The notes under the pieces were generated by a model. The model was not told the DNA's origin. It saw only the letters and a list, made by a program, of their open reading frames with translations, and did not search any database. Source: Kaistella polysaccharea (lineage in GTDB: Bacteria; Bacteroidota; Bacteroidia; Flavobacteriales; Weeksellaceae). Taken from it: a stretch of DNA of 64,000 nucleotides. The stretch lies in assembly GCF_020410745.1 (NCBI RefSeq), contig NZ_CP084528.1, forward strand, positions 868,001 to 932,000. The letters run 5' to 3'. Positions 42,775 to 51,223 of this stretch are shown piece by piece. A program made the position numbers and the translations under genes. How positions within the stretch are numbered: the stretch's first letter is position 1; each line of letters starts with the position of its first letter.

Positions 42775-43818
42775 CTAAAAAAGAATGGCCTTTTCTAATT
42801 CTAATAGTTTTTGTTTTCGCCAGATTCCACCGCCGTAACCAGTTAAAGTGCCATTACTCCCAATTACCCGGTGACACGGAATTATAATTGAAATTTTATT
42901 CATTCCGTTCGCATTTGCAACGGCGCGCACTTTTTTGGCATCACCCAAAACTTCAGATTGTTTGCGGTACGTCCAGGTTTCGCCATAAGGAATTTGTTCT
43001 AAAACTTTCCAGACACTTTTTTGAAATTCTGTACCGACCGGCGAAAGTGGAACGGTGAATTTTGTTCTGCTTCCTTCGAAATATTCTGCCAGTTCATTTT
43101 CTAAATTTTCGAAATGAGGATTTTCGCCTTGAACGATGGTCGCATTTAATGATTTTGCTAAATCTTTAAATTCGGTTTCCAGCATTTTGCGGTCTGTAAA
43201 ATCGAGCATGCAAATTCCCTCTTCCACAGCGGCGGCGTACATTGTTCCAATCGGTGTTTCAATTCTTTTCAAATCAATAATCTTTTGTGTTTTAGAGTTT
43301 TTAGGAGAAACTCCAAATATCGATTTAAAACTTTCATTAAAACCACTCAGACTTTCGAATCCACTATCATACGCAGTTTCGATAATATTGTCTCCTTGTT
43401 GAATTTTCTTAAAAGCCGTATTCAAACGAAACATTCTTTGAAACGCATGAAAAGTCAACCCGTGGTTTTTCTGAAACCAGCGTCTCACTGTCGCAGGTTC
43501 AATATTGCATTGAACCAAATCAAAATCCTTAAATTTTAGAGATGGATTTTCCCGGAGTTCTTCCAAAATCTTTTGAATGTAAACTGGAGTTTCCGCGAAA
43601 TTCTCGAGAGGTTTACAAACTTTACAAGGTCTGTAACCTTTTAAAATAGCATCTTTCGTAGACTGGAAAAACTCCACATTTTCTTTCTTCGGCTTGCGTG
43701 CTGTACAGGTCGGTCGGCAAAAAATACCGGTGGTCTTCACGCCCATCCAGAAAACGCCTTCAAATTCTGGGTTTTTCTGAAAAGAAGCTTGATACATGAT
43801 ATCGTCTGAAAGTTGCAT
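42775..43818 (-). CDS. ada: Ada: methylphosphotriester sensor, AraC regulator and O6-methylguanine-DNA methyltransferase
   Basis: This 347-aa protein has the full Ada layout. The N-terminal zinc domain has Cys34, Cys38, Cys65 and Cys68 (GIFCRPTC and RPCKVC), of which Cys34 is the methylphosphotriester acceptor by analogy with E. coli Cys38. An AraC-type HTH follows at about 85-170 (ETAYDSGFESLSGFNESFK). The C-terminal methyltransferase has IPCHRVIG with acceptor Cys315 and TGYGGGIWRK. It repairs alkylated DNA and, when methylated, activates its own gene. No alkA or other repair gene is next to it. Confidence 0.95.
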   Translation of the reverse strand: MQLSDDIMYQASFQKNPEFEGVFWMGVKTTGIFCRPTCTARKPKKENVEFFQSTKDAILKGYRPCKVCKPLENFAETPVYIQKILEELRENPSLKFKDFDLVQCNIEPATVRRWFQKNHGLTFHAFQRMFRLNTAFKKIQQGDNIIETAYDSGFESLSGFNESFKSIFGVSPKNSKTQKIIDLKRIETPIGTMYAAAVEEGICMLDFTDRKMLETEFKDLAKSLNATIVQGENPHFENLENELAEYFEGSRTKFTVPLSPVGTEFQKSVWKVLEQIPYGETWTYRKQSEVLGDAKKVRAVANANGMNKISIIIPCHRVIGSNGTLTGYGGGIWRKQKLLELEKAILF

Positions 43819-43895
43819 ACTGTAAATTTAAAGCAAAAATAGTTGAACAGAAACAGGAACACAACCGAAAAATTAACAACTATTTCCCATAAAAA

Positions 43896-43915
43896 AAGTG
43901 AACCGAAGTTCACTT
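43896..43915 (-). terminator. Terminator of the DUF2911 gene
   Basis: AAGTGAAC (43896-43903) pairs with GTTCACTT (43908-43915) around a CGAA loop; seven T follow on the minus strand. It starts five bases past the stop codon. Confidence 0.85.
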
Positions 43916-43919
43916 GAGA

Positions 43920-44516
43920 TTATTTCTTAGCAGCATCTTTTTCGATCTGCTTAATTTCATTTAATTTTTCAATTATTTTTCCGACCACTTCCGGCTTAGC
44001 TTCTTTTATAGAAACCGTTGCTTTAGCCCAGTCCCAAGATAAAACCAAATCTAAAGAATGTACATCCACAGGATTTAACGCGATTTGAAACCATTCTTGC
44101 TTTTCAGCAGTTTTTTGAACCGGAACCGTTACTTCTGCAATGTTTAGCTTTTCATCATAGGCATAAGCACCCCACTGTTGTGCATCTTTATTTAAAATTA
44201 TCTTCCATTCTTTTTCCATTGGAATCACGAATAAACCATAGGTTCCTGCCATTACTTCTTTACCGCCGAAATTTACATTTTGGTTAAAAGTAATTCTTGT
44301 GGCAGAGTTCGCGCCGGCACGCCACACTTTTCCGTACGGAACCAATTCGCCAAATACTTTTCTTCCTTTCATTCCTGGTCGACCATAATCGACAGTAATT
44401 TTCGATAGAGAAAATTCTTGCTCTACGGTCTGCCGCGGACTTGCTGTTGGAACATTAAACTGGGCAAATCCCATTGTAGAGAATGACAATACGAGTAGTA
44501 AAATAATTTTTTTCAT
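43920..44516 (-). CDS. Exported DUF2911 family protein
   Basis: The 198-aa protein has a signal peptide (MKKIILLLVLSFSTMGFAQ) and the DUF2911 blocks SPRQTVEQEF, VDYGRPGMKGRKVFGELVP, VWRAGANSATRITF, GTYGLFVIP and AYAYDEKLN. The family is common in Bacteroidota, is periplasmic or surface-located, and has no established function. It is a single gene between Ada and the fasciclin gene and ends on a strong terminator. Confidence 0.88.
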   Translation of the reverse strand: MKKIILLLVLSFSTMGFAQFNVPTASPRQTVEQEFSLSKITVDYGRPGMKGRKVFGELVPYGKVWRAGANSATRITFNQNVNFGGKEVMAGTYGLFVIPMEKEWKIILNKDAQQWGAYAYDEKLNIAEVTVPVQKTAEKQEWFQIALNPVDVHSLDLVLSWDWAKATVSIKEAKPEVVGKIIEKLNEIKQIEKDAAKK

Positions 44517-44613
44517 AAGAATATTTGTTAGGTAATAAAAATACTTATTTTAAAGTTTTGCTAAGATATAAAATTTACGACTGAAAAATTAAAGGTAATA
44601 AGGGAAAATAAAA

Positions 44614-44641
44614 AGTCACTTAAACCGAAATTTAAGTGACT
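44614..44641 (-). terminator. Terminator of fasciclin lipoprotein gene B
   Basis: AGTCACTTAAA (44614-44624) pairs with TTTAAGTGACT (44631-44641); TTTTTATTTTCC follows on the minus strand. It lies 26 bases past the stop codon at 44667. Confidence 0.85.
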
Positions 44642-44666
44642 CCCATTAAAAATAAAACTATGAAAA

Positions 44667-45239
44667 CTATGGCATAAGTACCGTGTCAATCACGTGTATT
44701 ACACCATTTGACTGATTAACATCTGCAATAGTAATTTTTGCAGAGTTTCCTTTTGCATCTTTTACATACATCATATTATTTTTCATCCAGAATGTTAATT
44801 CTTCACCCTGAACAGTTTTTGCCATGTATTTTCCACCGTTTTTAGTAATCCACATGGATAAATCTTTGGCTGAAATTCTTCCTGGAACAACGTGATACGT
44901 TAAAATTTTTGTTAACATCGCTTTGTTTTCTGGCATCACCAACATATCAACTGTTCCTGCTGGTAATTTTGCGAATGCAGCGTTAGTTGGTGCAAAAACG
45001 GTGAAAGGACCGTTGCTTTGTAAAGTTTCTACCAATCCGGCAGCTTTTACAGCAGCAACTAAAGTAGTATGATCTTTTGAGTTCATCGCATTTTCAACGA
45101 TATTTTTCGAAGGATACATTTGTGCTCCTCCCACCATTACAGTTTTTTCTTTCATTGCCATCGGTGCGCAAGACTGAGTTGCCATTCCGAAAGTTAAAGT
45201 AAGCGCTAAAGCTGCTGTGGTCATTTTTAAATAGTTCAT
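44667..45239 (-). CDS. Fasciclin-domain lipoprotein B
   Basis: The 190-aa protein has a signal peptide with a lipobox-like end (MATQSC, Cys near residue 24) and one FAS1 domain with GPFTVFAPTNAAFAKLP and LTYHVVPGRI. It is paralogous to the protein at 27607; the conserved H1 block is almost identical. It lies next to exported MsrB on the same strand but has its own ECF-like promoter (45284-45310). This context suggests an envelope protein induced under stress; the ligand is unknown. Confidence 0.9.
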   Translation of the reverse strand: MNYLKMTTAALALTLTFGMATQSCAPMAMKEKTVMVGGAQMYPSKNIVENAMNSKDHTTLVAAVKAAGLVETLQSNGPFTVFAPTNAAFAKLPAGTVDMLVMPENKAMLTKILTYHVVPGRISAKDLSMWITKNGGKYMAKTVQGEELTFWMKNNMMYVKDAKGNSAKITIADVNQSNGVIHVIDTVLMP

Positions 45240-45283
45240 TTTAAATTGTTTTAATGTTATATAATAAATTTGTGTTATTAGGA

Positions 45284-45310
45284 GATACGAGGTGAAATTC
45301 GTTTCGGTTC
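45284..45310 (-). promoter_or_regulatory. ECF-sigma-like promoter of fasciclin gene B
   Basis: On the minus strand GAACC (45306-45310) is followed after 16 bases by CGTATC (45284-45289), 45 bases before the ATG. This is the layout of ECF promoters (AACC at -35, CGT at -10). The msrB gene has the same pair with identical spacing, and an ECF sigma gene lies 0.7 kb away. Confidence 0.5.
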
Positions 45311-45323
45311 TGTGTGGATCAAA

Positions 45324-45860
45324 TTATTTTGAATTTTTTGCAATTGGTTCAAATTCAAGTGAGATAGAATTCATACAAAACCTTTTTTTAGAAGCGGTTG
45401 GGCCATCATCGAAAACGTGACCTAAATGAGCATCGCATCTTCCACATCGAACTTCAGTTCTTACCATATCATAAGATTCATCTTTTTTGTAGATCACCGA
45501 TTTCGGACGAATTGTTTCAAAAAAACTTGGCCATCCGCAGGTACTGGAGAATTTAGCATCTGATTTAAAAAGTGCATTTCCACACGCACCACAATAATAA
45601 GTGCCTATTCCCTCGAAATCATTGTATTTACCCGTAAAGGCCATTTCCGTATTATTAAGGCGTGAAACCGAATAGAGGTTGGCATTCAAGACCTTCTTCC
45701 AAGCCGATTCTGGTATTTTCAAAATCTTTGTATCTGTTCGTGAATAATAAGGATTCACGATATTTTTCCCGTTTACTTTCTGAATTCTTTGCGCATCCAT
45801 CTTTTGAACAGAAAAAATGGAGATCAAAAAAATTGCTGATATTTTAATAAAGTTTTTCAT
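45324..45860 (-). CDS. msrB: Exported peptide-methionine (R)-S-oxide reductase MsrB
   Basis: MsrB reduces the R-sulfoxide of methionine in oxidised proteins. The 178-aa protein has a signal peptide (MKNFIKISAIFLISIFSVQ), so it repairs envelope proteins. Zinc Cys pairs are Cys90/Cys93 (YYCGACG) and Cys139/Cys142 (VRCGRCD); the resolving Cys is probably Cys108 (STCGWPS) and the catalytic Cys is 162 in KRFCMNSISL. It is divergent from the ECF sigma gene and has an ECF-like promoter, which suggests sigma-controlled induction under oxidative stress. Confidence 0.93.
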   Translation of the reverse strand: MKNFIKISAIFLISIFSVQKMDAQRIQKVNGKNIVNPYYSRTDTKILKIPESAWKKVLNANLYSVSRLNNTEMAFTGKYNDFEGIGTYYCGACGNALFKSDAKFSSTCGWPSFFETIRPKSVIYKKDESYDMVRTEVRCGRCDAHLGHVFDDGPTASKKRFCMNSISLEFEPIAKNSK

Positions 45861-45883
45861 TTCTATACTGATTATATAAAAGA

Positions 45884-45910
45884 TATACGCCCAAATGCTA
45901 AAATTGGTTT
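45884..45910 (-). promoter_or_regulatory. ECF-sigma-like promoter of msrB
   Basis: On the minus strand AAACC (45906-45910) precedes CGTATA (45884-45889) by 16 bases, 24 bases before the msrB ATG. Spacing is identical to that in front of fasciclin gene B. Confidence 0.5.
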
Positions 45911-45930
45911 TATATCTTAAGAAAAAAAAC

Positions 45931-45938
45931 TACTTTTG
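45931..45938 (+). promoter_or_regulatory. Putative -7 box of the ECF sigma gene
   Basis: TACTTTTG matches TAnnTTTG and lies 16 bases before the TTG start at 45955. The sigma gene thus seems to use a housekeeping promoter, while msrB on the other side uses an ECF-like one. Confidence 0.45.
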
Positions 45939-45954
45939 AGGGCGATTAACACAT

Positions 45955-46530
45955 TTGAAAAAAGCAACAATTTCCCCAGACCAACTTTTGTCTTTACTTA
46001 TAAGTAGAGATGAGAAAGGTTTTAACTACTTGTATGAAAATTATTCCGGCGCACTTTACGGGGTTATTTTCAGAATTGTACGGTATGAAGTTGAAGCTAA
46101 TGAAGTAATGCAGGACGTTTTCGTTAAGATCTGGAATTCTATTTCAAGCTACGATACTAAAAAAGCCACACTTTATACCTGGATGTTGAACATTGCTCGG
46201 AATTCGGCCATCGACCGATTAAAATCTAAATCCTTTCAAAACGATTTAAAAAACCAAAGTATCCCCGACTTCGTAAATGATAATGTAGCTCTTTCTACGG
46301 AACAGATCCACGAATTTCATGAAGTACAAAAGGGAGTAAATACCTTGCGTGACGATTATAAAATTTTGATCAACAAAGCCTATTTCGGCGGTTTTACGCA
46401 AGAAGAAATTTCAGAAGAATTAGGGATTCCATTAGGAACTGTTAAAACACGAACAAGAGCTGCACTCTTAGAATTAAAAAATATTTTAAAAGATTTTAAA
46501 TTTATTATTTTATTTTTTTTGATTAAATAA
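45955..46530 (+). CDS. ECF RNA polymerase sigma factor
   Basis: The 191-aa protein has sigma region 2 (FNYLYENYSGALYGVIFRIV, EANEVMQDVFVKIW, TWMLNIARNSAIDRLKS) and region 4 (YFGGFTQEEISEELGIPLG, then TVKTRTRAALLEL). It lacks regions 1 and 3, as ECF factors do. The start is TTG at 45955. Its closest pattern is the SigK/SigF-like groups paired with RskA-type anti-sigma factors. The anti-sigma gene starts two bases after its stop codon, and msrB and fasciclin B, probably its targets, lie on the other side. Confidence 0.93.
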   Translation: MKKATISPDQLLSLLISRDEKGFNYLYENYSGALYGVIFRIVRYEVEANEVMQDVFVKIWNSISSYDTKKATLYTWMLNIARNSAIDRLKSKSFQNDLKNQSIPDFVNDNVALSTEQIHEFHEVQKGVNTLRDDYKILINKAYFGGFTQEEISEELGIPLGTVKTRTRAALLELKNILKDFKFIILFFLIK

Positions 46531-46532
46531 AA

Positions 46533-47309
46533 GTGGATATTAAAAATTACATATCATCAGGCGTTATCGAAGATTACGCAATGGGAATTCTTCCGAGGGA
46601 AGACGCTTCTATATTGGAGTGCGTGATGAGCAATAATGCAGAAGTTAAGCAAGCCGTAATAGAAGTGCAGGAAACATTTGAAAAATTAGCAACAATACAG
46701 GCGATACAACCGCCAGAATATTTGAAAGAAGAAATTCGAAGAAGAATCGAGTTTGGTAATTCGGAATCGTTACCTGGCAAAATCATTCCTTTGAATACTA
46801 AAAGAGAGGAAACTAAAAGATCCTCAAATATTTCCGGATGGATGAAAGCTGCTTCAGTAGCACTGCTGATTGGATTGGGATTTTTAGGCTATGAAGTAGG
46901 ATCAAAAAGTGCGGAACTTGAAAAAGTCGCCCAAAAAAACACAGAGCTTTCTACTAAAATTACCGATCTCGAGAATATGAATTCATTGGTTATGAATTCA
47001 CAAAGAATTGAATTGAAAGGCGTAGAAAAACATCCTAATATGATTGCTGATGTTTATTGGCACACCTCTAAAAAGGTTTTTCTGGAAATAAAAAATTTAC
47101 CCGAAGCTCCTCCGGGCAAACAATACCAACTTTGGGCAATTGTTGATGGGAAACCTGTAGATATGGGAATGTACAGTGCAAAAGCTGATTCTACAGTTCA
47201 AGAAATGAAATCGGTGAACAACGCTCAAGCCTTCGCAATTACTTTAGAAAAAGAAGGCGGCAATCCTACTCCAACGATGGAAGAAATGTATGTCATGGGA
47301 ACTACTTAA
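46533..47309 (+). CDS. Anti-sigma factor, RskA/anti-sigma-K type
   Basis: The 258-aa protein begins with a short zinc-free anti-sigma-like helical part (SGVIEDYAMGILPREDASILE), has one membrane helix at about 108-126 (MKAASVALLIGLGFLGYEVG), a coiled-coil linker, and a periplasmic RskA domain with FLEIKNLPEAPPGKQYQLWA and GKPVDMGMY. It would hold the ECF sigma factor at the membrane until an envelope signal arrives. It starts with GTG two bases after the sigma gene. A bidirectional terminator follows. Confidence 0.9.
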   Translation: MDIKNYISSGVIEDYAMGILPREDASILECVMSNNAEVKQAVIEVQETFEKLATIQAIQPPEYLKEEIRRRIEFGNSESLPGKIIPLNTKREETKRSSNISGWMKAASVALLIGLGFLGYEVGSKSAELEKVAQKNTELSTKITDLENMNSLVMNSQRIELKGVEKHPNMIADVYWHTSKKVFLEIKNLPEAPPGKQYQLWAIVDGKPVDMGMYSAKADSTVQEMKSVNNAQAFAITLEKEGGNPTPTMEEMYVMGTT

Positions 47310-47335
47310 TTCAACTCATAAATAAATTAAAATAA

Positions 47336-47370
47336 AAAAAATCCACATTGAAATTCAATGTGGATTTTTT
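47336..47370. terminator. Bidirectional terminator between anti-sigma and stress protein genes
   Basis: AAAAATCCACATTGAA and TTCAATGTGGATTTTT pair over 17 bp around a single A, with A and T runs on both sides. It closes both convergent transcripts. Confidence 0.85.
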
Positions 47371-47384
47371 ATGAGGTCTGATTC

Positions 47385-47918
47385 TTACATATTGTTCGAA
47401 TCGTTCGTATACCATTTGTTATAAGTATCACGGGCGTCATCTTCATGTCTTGGTTTAAAGCCCATGTAAATTCCACCGTCTTTGATATCTTCTTTATATC
47501 TTGTAGCTTCTTCTTCAGGAACTCCCATTCCAGTAAGTGCTCCGATTAGTCCTCCTGTTGCGGCTCCAGCTCCAGCTCCGGCAAGACCTGCTGCTAAAGG
47601 ACCAGCAACGATTAGACCTAAACCGGGTAATAAGACGTTACTTCCGATCGCGGCAATTGCACCTACTACAGCACCTACGCCACCTCCGATCAACGAACCT
47701 GTTCCGGCGTTATCAGCTACTTTATCACCCAATGCAGAATCGTGATCTACATCTGTGGAGAAATGTCTTTTTCTTGTATCATCAGACATCATCACATTAA
47801 TATCGTCTTGAGAATAACCTCTCCCAGCTAATTCGTTATAAGCTCTGTCGGCATCTTCTCTCGTATTAAAAACTTTCGACACATAATCATTTCTGTACTC
47901 TGGCTTGTAATTTTGCAT
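47385..47918 (-). CDS. General stress protein with YflT-like N-terminus and glycine-zipper core
   Basis: The 177-aa protein begins with a YflT/heat-induced stress-protein-like domain (YVSKVFNTREDADRAYNEL, GYSQDDINVMMSDD), has a central Gly/Ala-rich glycine-zipper stretch (about 73-128, with GAVVGAIAAIG and GAGAGAATGGLIGAL), and ends in a second short alpha/beta piece. Glycine zippers insert into or associate with membranes. It is convergent with the ECF sigma / anti-sigma genes. A stress role is inferred from the family, not shown. Confidence 0.75.
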   Translation of the reverse strand: MQNYKPEYRNDYVSKVFNTREDADRAYNELAGRGYSQDDINVMMSDDTRKRHFSTDVDHDSALGDKVADNAGTGSLIGGGVGAVVGAIAAIGSNVLLPGLGLIVAGPLAAGLAGAGAGAATGGLIGALTGMGVPEEEATRYKEDIKDGGIYMGFKPRHEDDARDTYNKWYTNDSNNM

Positions 47919-48160
47919 AATTTTAAAATTTTAATGTTAGTATAAATTGTTAAAACCTTAAATTCAATTAAAGTGCCACCAACCCGACCGAATCTATTTT
48001 TTAACATTATTTATGAAATAACACAAGCATAATAACACAATTTAGTATTATCGTTAATTATAATTACATATTCGGTAGTTATGATAATTAAAAAGATTGT
48101 GTTGAAGCCTATTTCAAGCAATATTATAGATTTATAGTACTGCTCATCTATGATAAAAAT

Positions 48161-48802
48161 TTACAATCTTAAAATTTGAGTACCCAATATCTCTGCTTCT
48201 TCTTCGGAGTGAGTAACCATTACAAAAGTTGTTTTTAATTTCTGATGAATGTCTTTTACCAAAATCTGTAGTTTATCCCGCGTCTCGCTATCGAGGGCAG
48301 AAAACGGTTCGTCCATTAGGACAATCTTCGGGTCATGAGCAATGGCGCGAATAATTCCAACTCTTTGCTTTTGTCCACCACTTATTTCATCAGGAAATTT
48401 TCCCAGCAGATCTTCTTTCAATCCAACCAACGGAAGAAGTTCTCTAATTTTATCGTTACAAAAAGTATCAGATTTCTTTAGGAGTTTTAAACAATACGCC
48501 ATGTTTTGAAAAACCGTCAAATGTGGAAACAAAGAATTTCCCTGTAGAACATAACCCATTTCTAATCTTTTTTCGATGAGATTTTCTGTCATTAATGCTT
48601 CATTTTCAATTTTAATTCGTCCTTTCTCGGGAAGTAGCAAACCATTTATTAATCGAAGTAAAGTTGATTTTCCACTTCCACTTTCACCCAAAATACACGT
48701 GAAACTTTCTTTCTCAAACTCGTAGGAAAAATCCTTCAATATGAATTTTTCTTCATATCTAAAATCGACATTCTCCACAGAAATGATGGTATTTTGAATC
48801 AT
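48161..48802 (-). CDS. Osmoprotectant/glycine betaine ABC transporter, ATP-binding subunit
   Basis: The 213-aa ATPase has Walker A GESGSGKST near 40-48, the Q-loop in GYVLQGNSLFPHLT, the signature SGGQKQR, Walker B IVLMDEPFSALD and the H-loop in THSEEEAE. The pattern is that of the OpuCA/ProV-type importer ATPases without the C-terminal CBS domains. It starts one base after the stop codon of the permease-binding protein fusion gene and forms the transporter with it. Confidence 0.9.
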   Translation of the reverse strand: MIQNTIISVENVDFRYEEKFILKDFSYEFEKESFTCILGESGSGKSTLLRLINGLLLPEKGRIKIENEALMTENLIEKRLEMGYVLQGNSLFPHLTVFQNMAYCLKLLKKSDTFCNDKIRELLPLVGLKEDLLGKFPDEISGGQKQRVGIIRAIAHDPKIVLMDEPFSALDSETRDKLQILVKDIHQKLKTTFVMVTHSEEEAEILGTQILRL

Positions 48803-48803
48803 C

Positions 48804-50336
48804 TTAATTTTTTAAATTTTTGAGGAAATTCTGGGCAACTTCAGCGGGAGATTTTTTTTCTACTTCCACTTCATAATTGAGTTGTTGCATTTTTTCGGTC
48901 GAAATCTTACCTTTTAAATTGGAAAGCAATTTTTCTACTTCGGGATATTTTTTAGCAATTTCTTCTCTGATGACGATTCCTGCTTCATAACTGGGGAAAT
49001 AATTTTTGTCGTCTTTTAAAACTTTCAAGTTTAAATTTTTGATTTGAGCATCGGTCGTGAAAACGTCAACTGCATCAATTTTCCCCTGTTCAAAGGCTTG
49101 ATACCGAAGATTGATATCCATTTCCTCCAGTTTTTTAAAGTCAAAAGGATAAACTTTTTTCAAGCCTGGAAATGCATCACTTCTTTCAAAAAAATCAAAT
49201 TCCGCCCCGAAAGTAAATTCCTGACTTTTATTCGCCAACTCAGAAAAAGTAGAAATTTCCGAATTATTTTTAGAAATCGCCAAACCATACGTATTATTAA
49301 AACCGAGTAAACCCAACCATTTTAACTTAAATTTTTCCTCATAAATTTGGTTTAAAGTTTCGTAATTGATTTGATTATTTGGCGGTAATATTTCTTCTAA
49401 AACGTTTAACCAAGCGGTCCCGGAATATTCCACATAAATATCCAGATCTCCAGAAATCATCGCGGGATGAATGTTGGTTGTTCCACCTCCAATTCCAAAT
49501 TTGCGGATGACTTTGATATCCGTATTATTTTCAATGGTTTGAGAAATAATTTCTCCCAAAATAAATTGTTCACTTGTCGGTTTCGAGGCAACCGTAATGG
49601 TTTCCGAATTTTTTGAACTTACAGGATTCAAATAAATTAATGCTCCAATTACAGCAATTAAAACCAAAACACTTGGAAAAATAATTCGATTTCTATGTTT
49701 TTTGGTAGCGTTTTTAGAAATAACGCGAAGTAAACTTTCATCTTTTTCAAACTGACCAATCCATTGATCACCCAAAATTGCAAAGAGCGAAATTCCTAAA
49801 GATCCGGTCACAATTAATCCCGTATTCATAGTATTTAAACCACGAAAAATTGCTTGACCTAAACCTCCTGCTCCAATTAATGCAGCCAATCCGGTTAAGG
49901 CGACAATCATGACAACGGTAATCCGTAAACCTGATAAAATGGACGGTAAAGCGAGTGGAAAATAAATATTCTTGAAAACTTGAATTGGTGTTGAACCTAA
50001 ACCTTCTGCAGCTTCGACTAATTGCGAGGGAACTTCTTTTAACCCACTGTAAGTGCTTCTAACAATAGGAAGTAATCCGTAAATAATTAAAACAATAAGT
50101 GCGTTTTTCAGTCCGATTCCAACCAATGGAATCAATAAACCAAACATTGCGATCGACGGAATCGTGTAAAGGAAGTTGATTAAAGGCAGAATAATTTTCC
50201 GACTTTTTGAGGAATAAAAAACAGTAACACCGAGTAAAATCCCCAGGAAAGTCACTGCCAAAAGGGAACCTAAGGAAAGTAGCAAATGTTCCGCAAAAAG
50301 TTGGAGATAGTAAATCCGACGTTCCCAAAAATCCAT
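48804..50336 (-). CDS. Glycine betaine/osmoprotectant ABC transporter, fused permease and substrate-binding protein
   Basis: The first 230 residues are an OpuCB-like permease with five to six membrane helices and the coupling loop EAAEGLGSTPIQVFKNIYFP near 110-130. After a further membrane helix (IIFPSVLVLIAVIGALIYL, about 217-235) the last 270 residues form an OpuAC/OpuCC-type binding domain on the periplasmic side (TITVASKPTSEQFILGEII, GDLDIYVEYSGTAWL). Aromatic residues in the binding part suit quaternary amines such as glycine betaine or choline. With the ATPase gene one base away this makes a two-gene importer. Confidence 0.92.
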   Translation of the reverse strand: MDFWERRIYYLQLFAEHLLLSLGSLLAVTFLGILLGVTVFYSSKSRKIILPLINFLYTIPSIAMFGLLIPLVGIGLKNALIVLIIYGLLPIVRSTYSGLKEVPSQLVEAAEGLGSTPIQVFKNIYFPLALPSILSGLRITVVMIVALTGLAALIGAGGLGQAIFRGLNTMNTGLIVTGSLGISLFAILGDQWIGQFEKDESLLRVISKNATKKHRNRIIFPSVLVLIAVIGALIYLNPVSSKNSETITVASKPTSEQFILGEIISQTIENNTDIKVIRKFGIGGGTTNIHPAMISGDLDIYVEYSGTAWLNVLEEILPPNNQINYETLNQIYEEKFKLKWLGLLGFNNTYGLAISKNNSEISTFSELANKSQEFTFGAEFDFFERSDAFPGLKKVYPFDFKKLEEMDINLRYQAFEQGKIDAVDVFTTDAQIKNLNLKVLKDDKNYFPSYEAGIVIREEIAKKYPEVEKLLSNLKGKISTEKMQQLNYEVEVEKKSPAEVAQNFLKNLKN

Positions 50337-50405
50337 TCAATTAATTTGACACAATTTAAAAATTATAATTTTTGTGGGCAATATTTAATCTTCAACGAAA
50401 CTTCT

Positions 50406-51119
50406 CTACAATTTAATTTTTCTTTTATCTTCAATACTGATTTTAGAACCCACTGCAAAAAAAACAGAAGTCGGCTCTAAGTCTTTAATAAAAGCAAATT
50501 CTTCCCCGTAAACATCTTCAAAATTAATTGCAGAATTATTCTTAATGACATTATATTGTTGCCATCTTGGATGTTTTACTTCATATTCGATGGTTTCAGT
50601 TTCACTCACTTTATTGTAACCGAAATAATGTTCTGTGATAAATTCACTTTCGGAACCAACTTCAATGGCAATCGGATTTTTATTGGTTTCTAATTGAATC
50701 TTATTCCACTTATTTTTGACTTTCCACTCATAAATAAATTCGCGGGAATTATCATTGACTTTCAAAGTATGTTTCATCGGGAAAGTTTCGTAATGTTCGT
50801 TGTAGAAAGTATTCGCTACAAATGAAATCGCCAATTTCGGCACAATTTCGCTGATGAAAACAGCACCTCTTTTCCATACGCCATTTTCAAAGCGCCTTAC
50901 ATAAAATCTCAAATTAACTTCTTCAAAATCTGAGTGAAAGGGAATTTTCAAACCTAAAACTTTTACATTTTCAAAGAGAAATCCAATAAAACTCACATAA
51001 CATTCACCGTCAAAAAAATCAAGTTCAGTTCCGGGCGGAACATATTTTTCCAGAATTGTAGGATCGATTACGTAGTTAATCATGGCTAAATTATTCCATT
51101 CTGCGGTAAGAAAACTCAT
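50406..51119 (-). CDS. DUF2071 family protein
   Basis: The 237-aa protein begins LTAEWNNLAMINYVIDP with EKYVPPGTELDFFDGECYVS and has EVNLRFYVRR and IAIEVGSESEFITEHYFGY, blocks of DUF2071 (YqjF-like, acetoacetate decarboxylase-like beta fold). The function is not known. It is cytoplasmic. It lies between the carB terminator and the ABC transporter operon, 69 bases from the permease start, and may be read together with that operon. Confidence 0.82.
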   Translation of the reverse strand: MSFLTAEWNNLAMINYVIDPTILEKYVPPGTELDFFDGECYVSFIGFLFENVKVLGLKIPFHSDFEEVNLRFYVRRFENGVWKRGAVFISEIVPKLAISFVANTFYNEHYETFPMKHTLKVNDNSREFIYEWKVKNKWNKIQLETNKNPIAIEVGSESEFITEHYFGYNKVSETETIEYEVKHPRWQQYNVIKNNSAINFEDVYGEEFAFIKDLEPTSVFFAVGSKISIEDKRKIKL

Positions 51120-51160
51120 ATTTTGCTCGGTTTAATTGATGGGTAAATGTAGAGATAAAA

Positions 51161-51193
51161 AAACCTTCAAGCTTTTTAAAGCATTGAAGGTTT
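51161..51193 (-). terminator. Terminator of the pyr/car operon
   Basis: AAACCTTCAA (51161-51170) pairs with TTGAAGGTTT (51184-51193), with GC-TTTTAAA-GC extending the stem, and T-rich DNA follows on the minus strand. It lies 31 bases past the carB stop codon. Confidence 0.85.
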
Positions 51194-51223
51194 CTATCTT
51201 CATAAAATTATTTTAAAGTAGAC

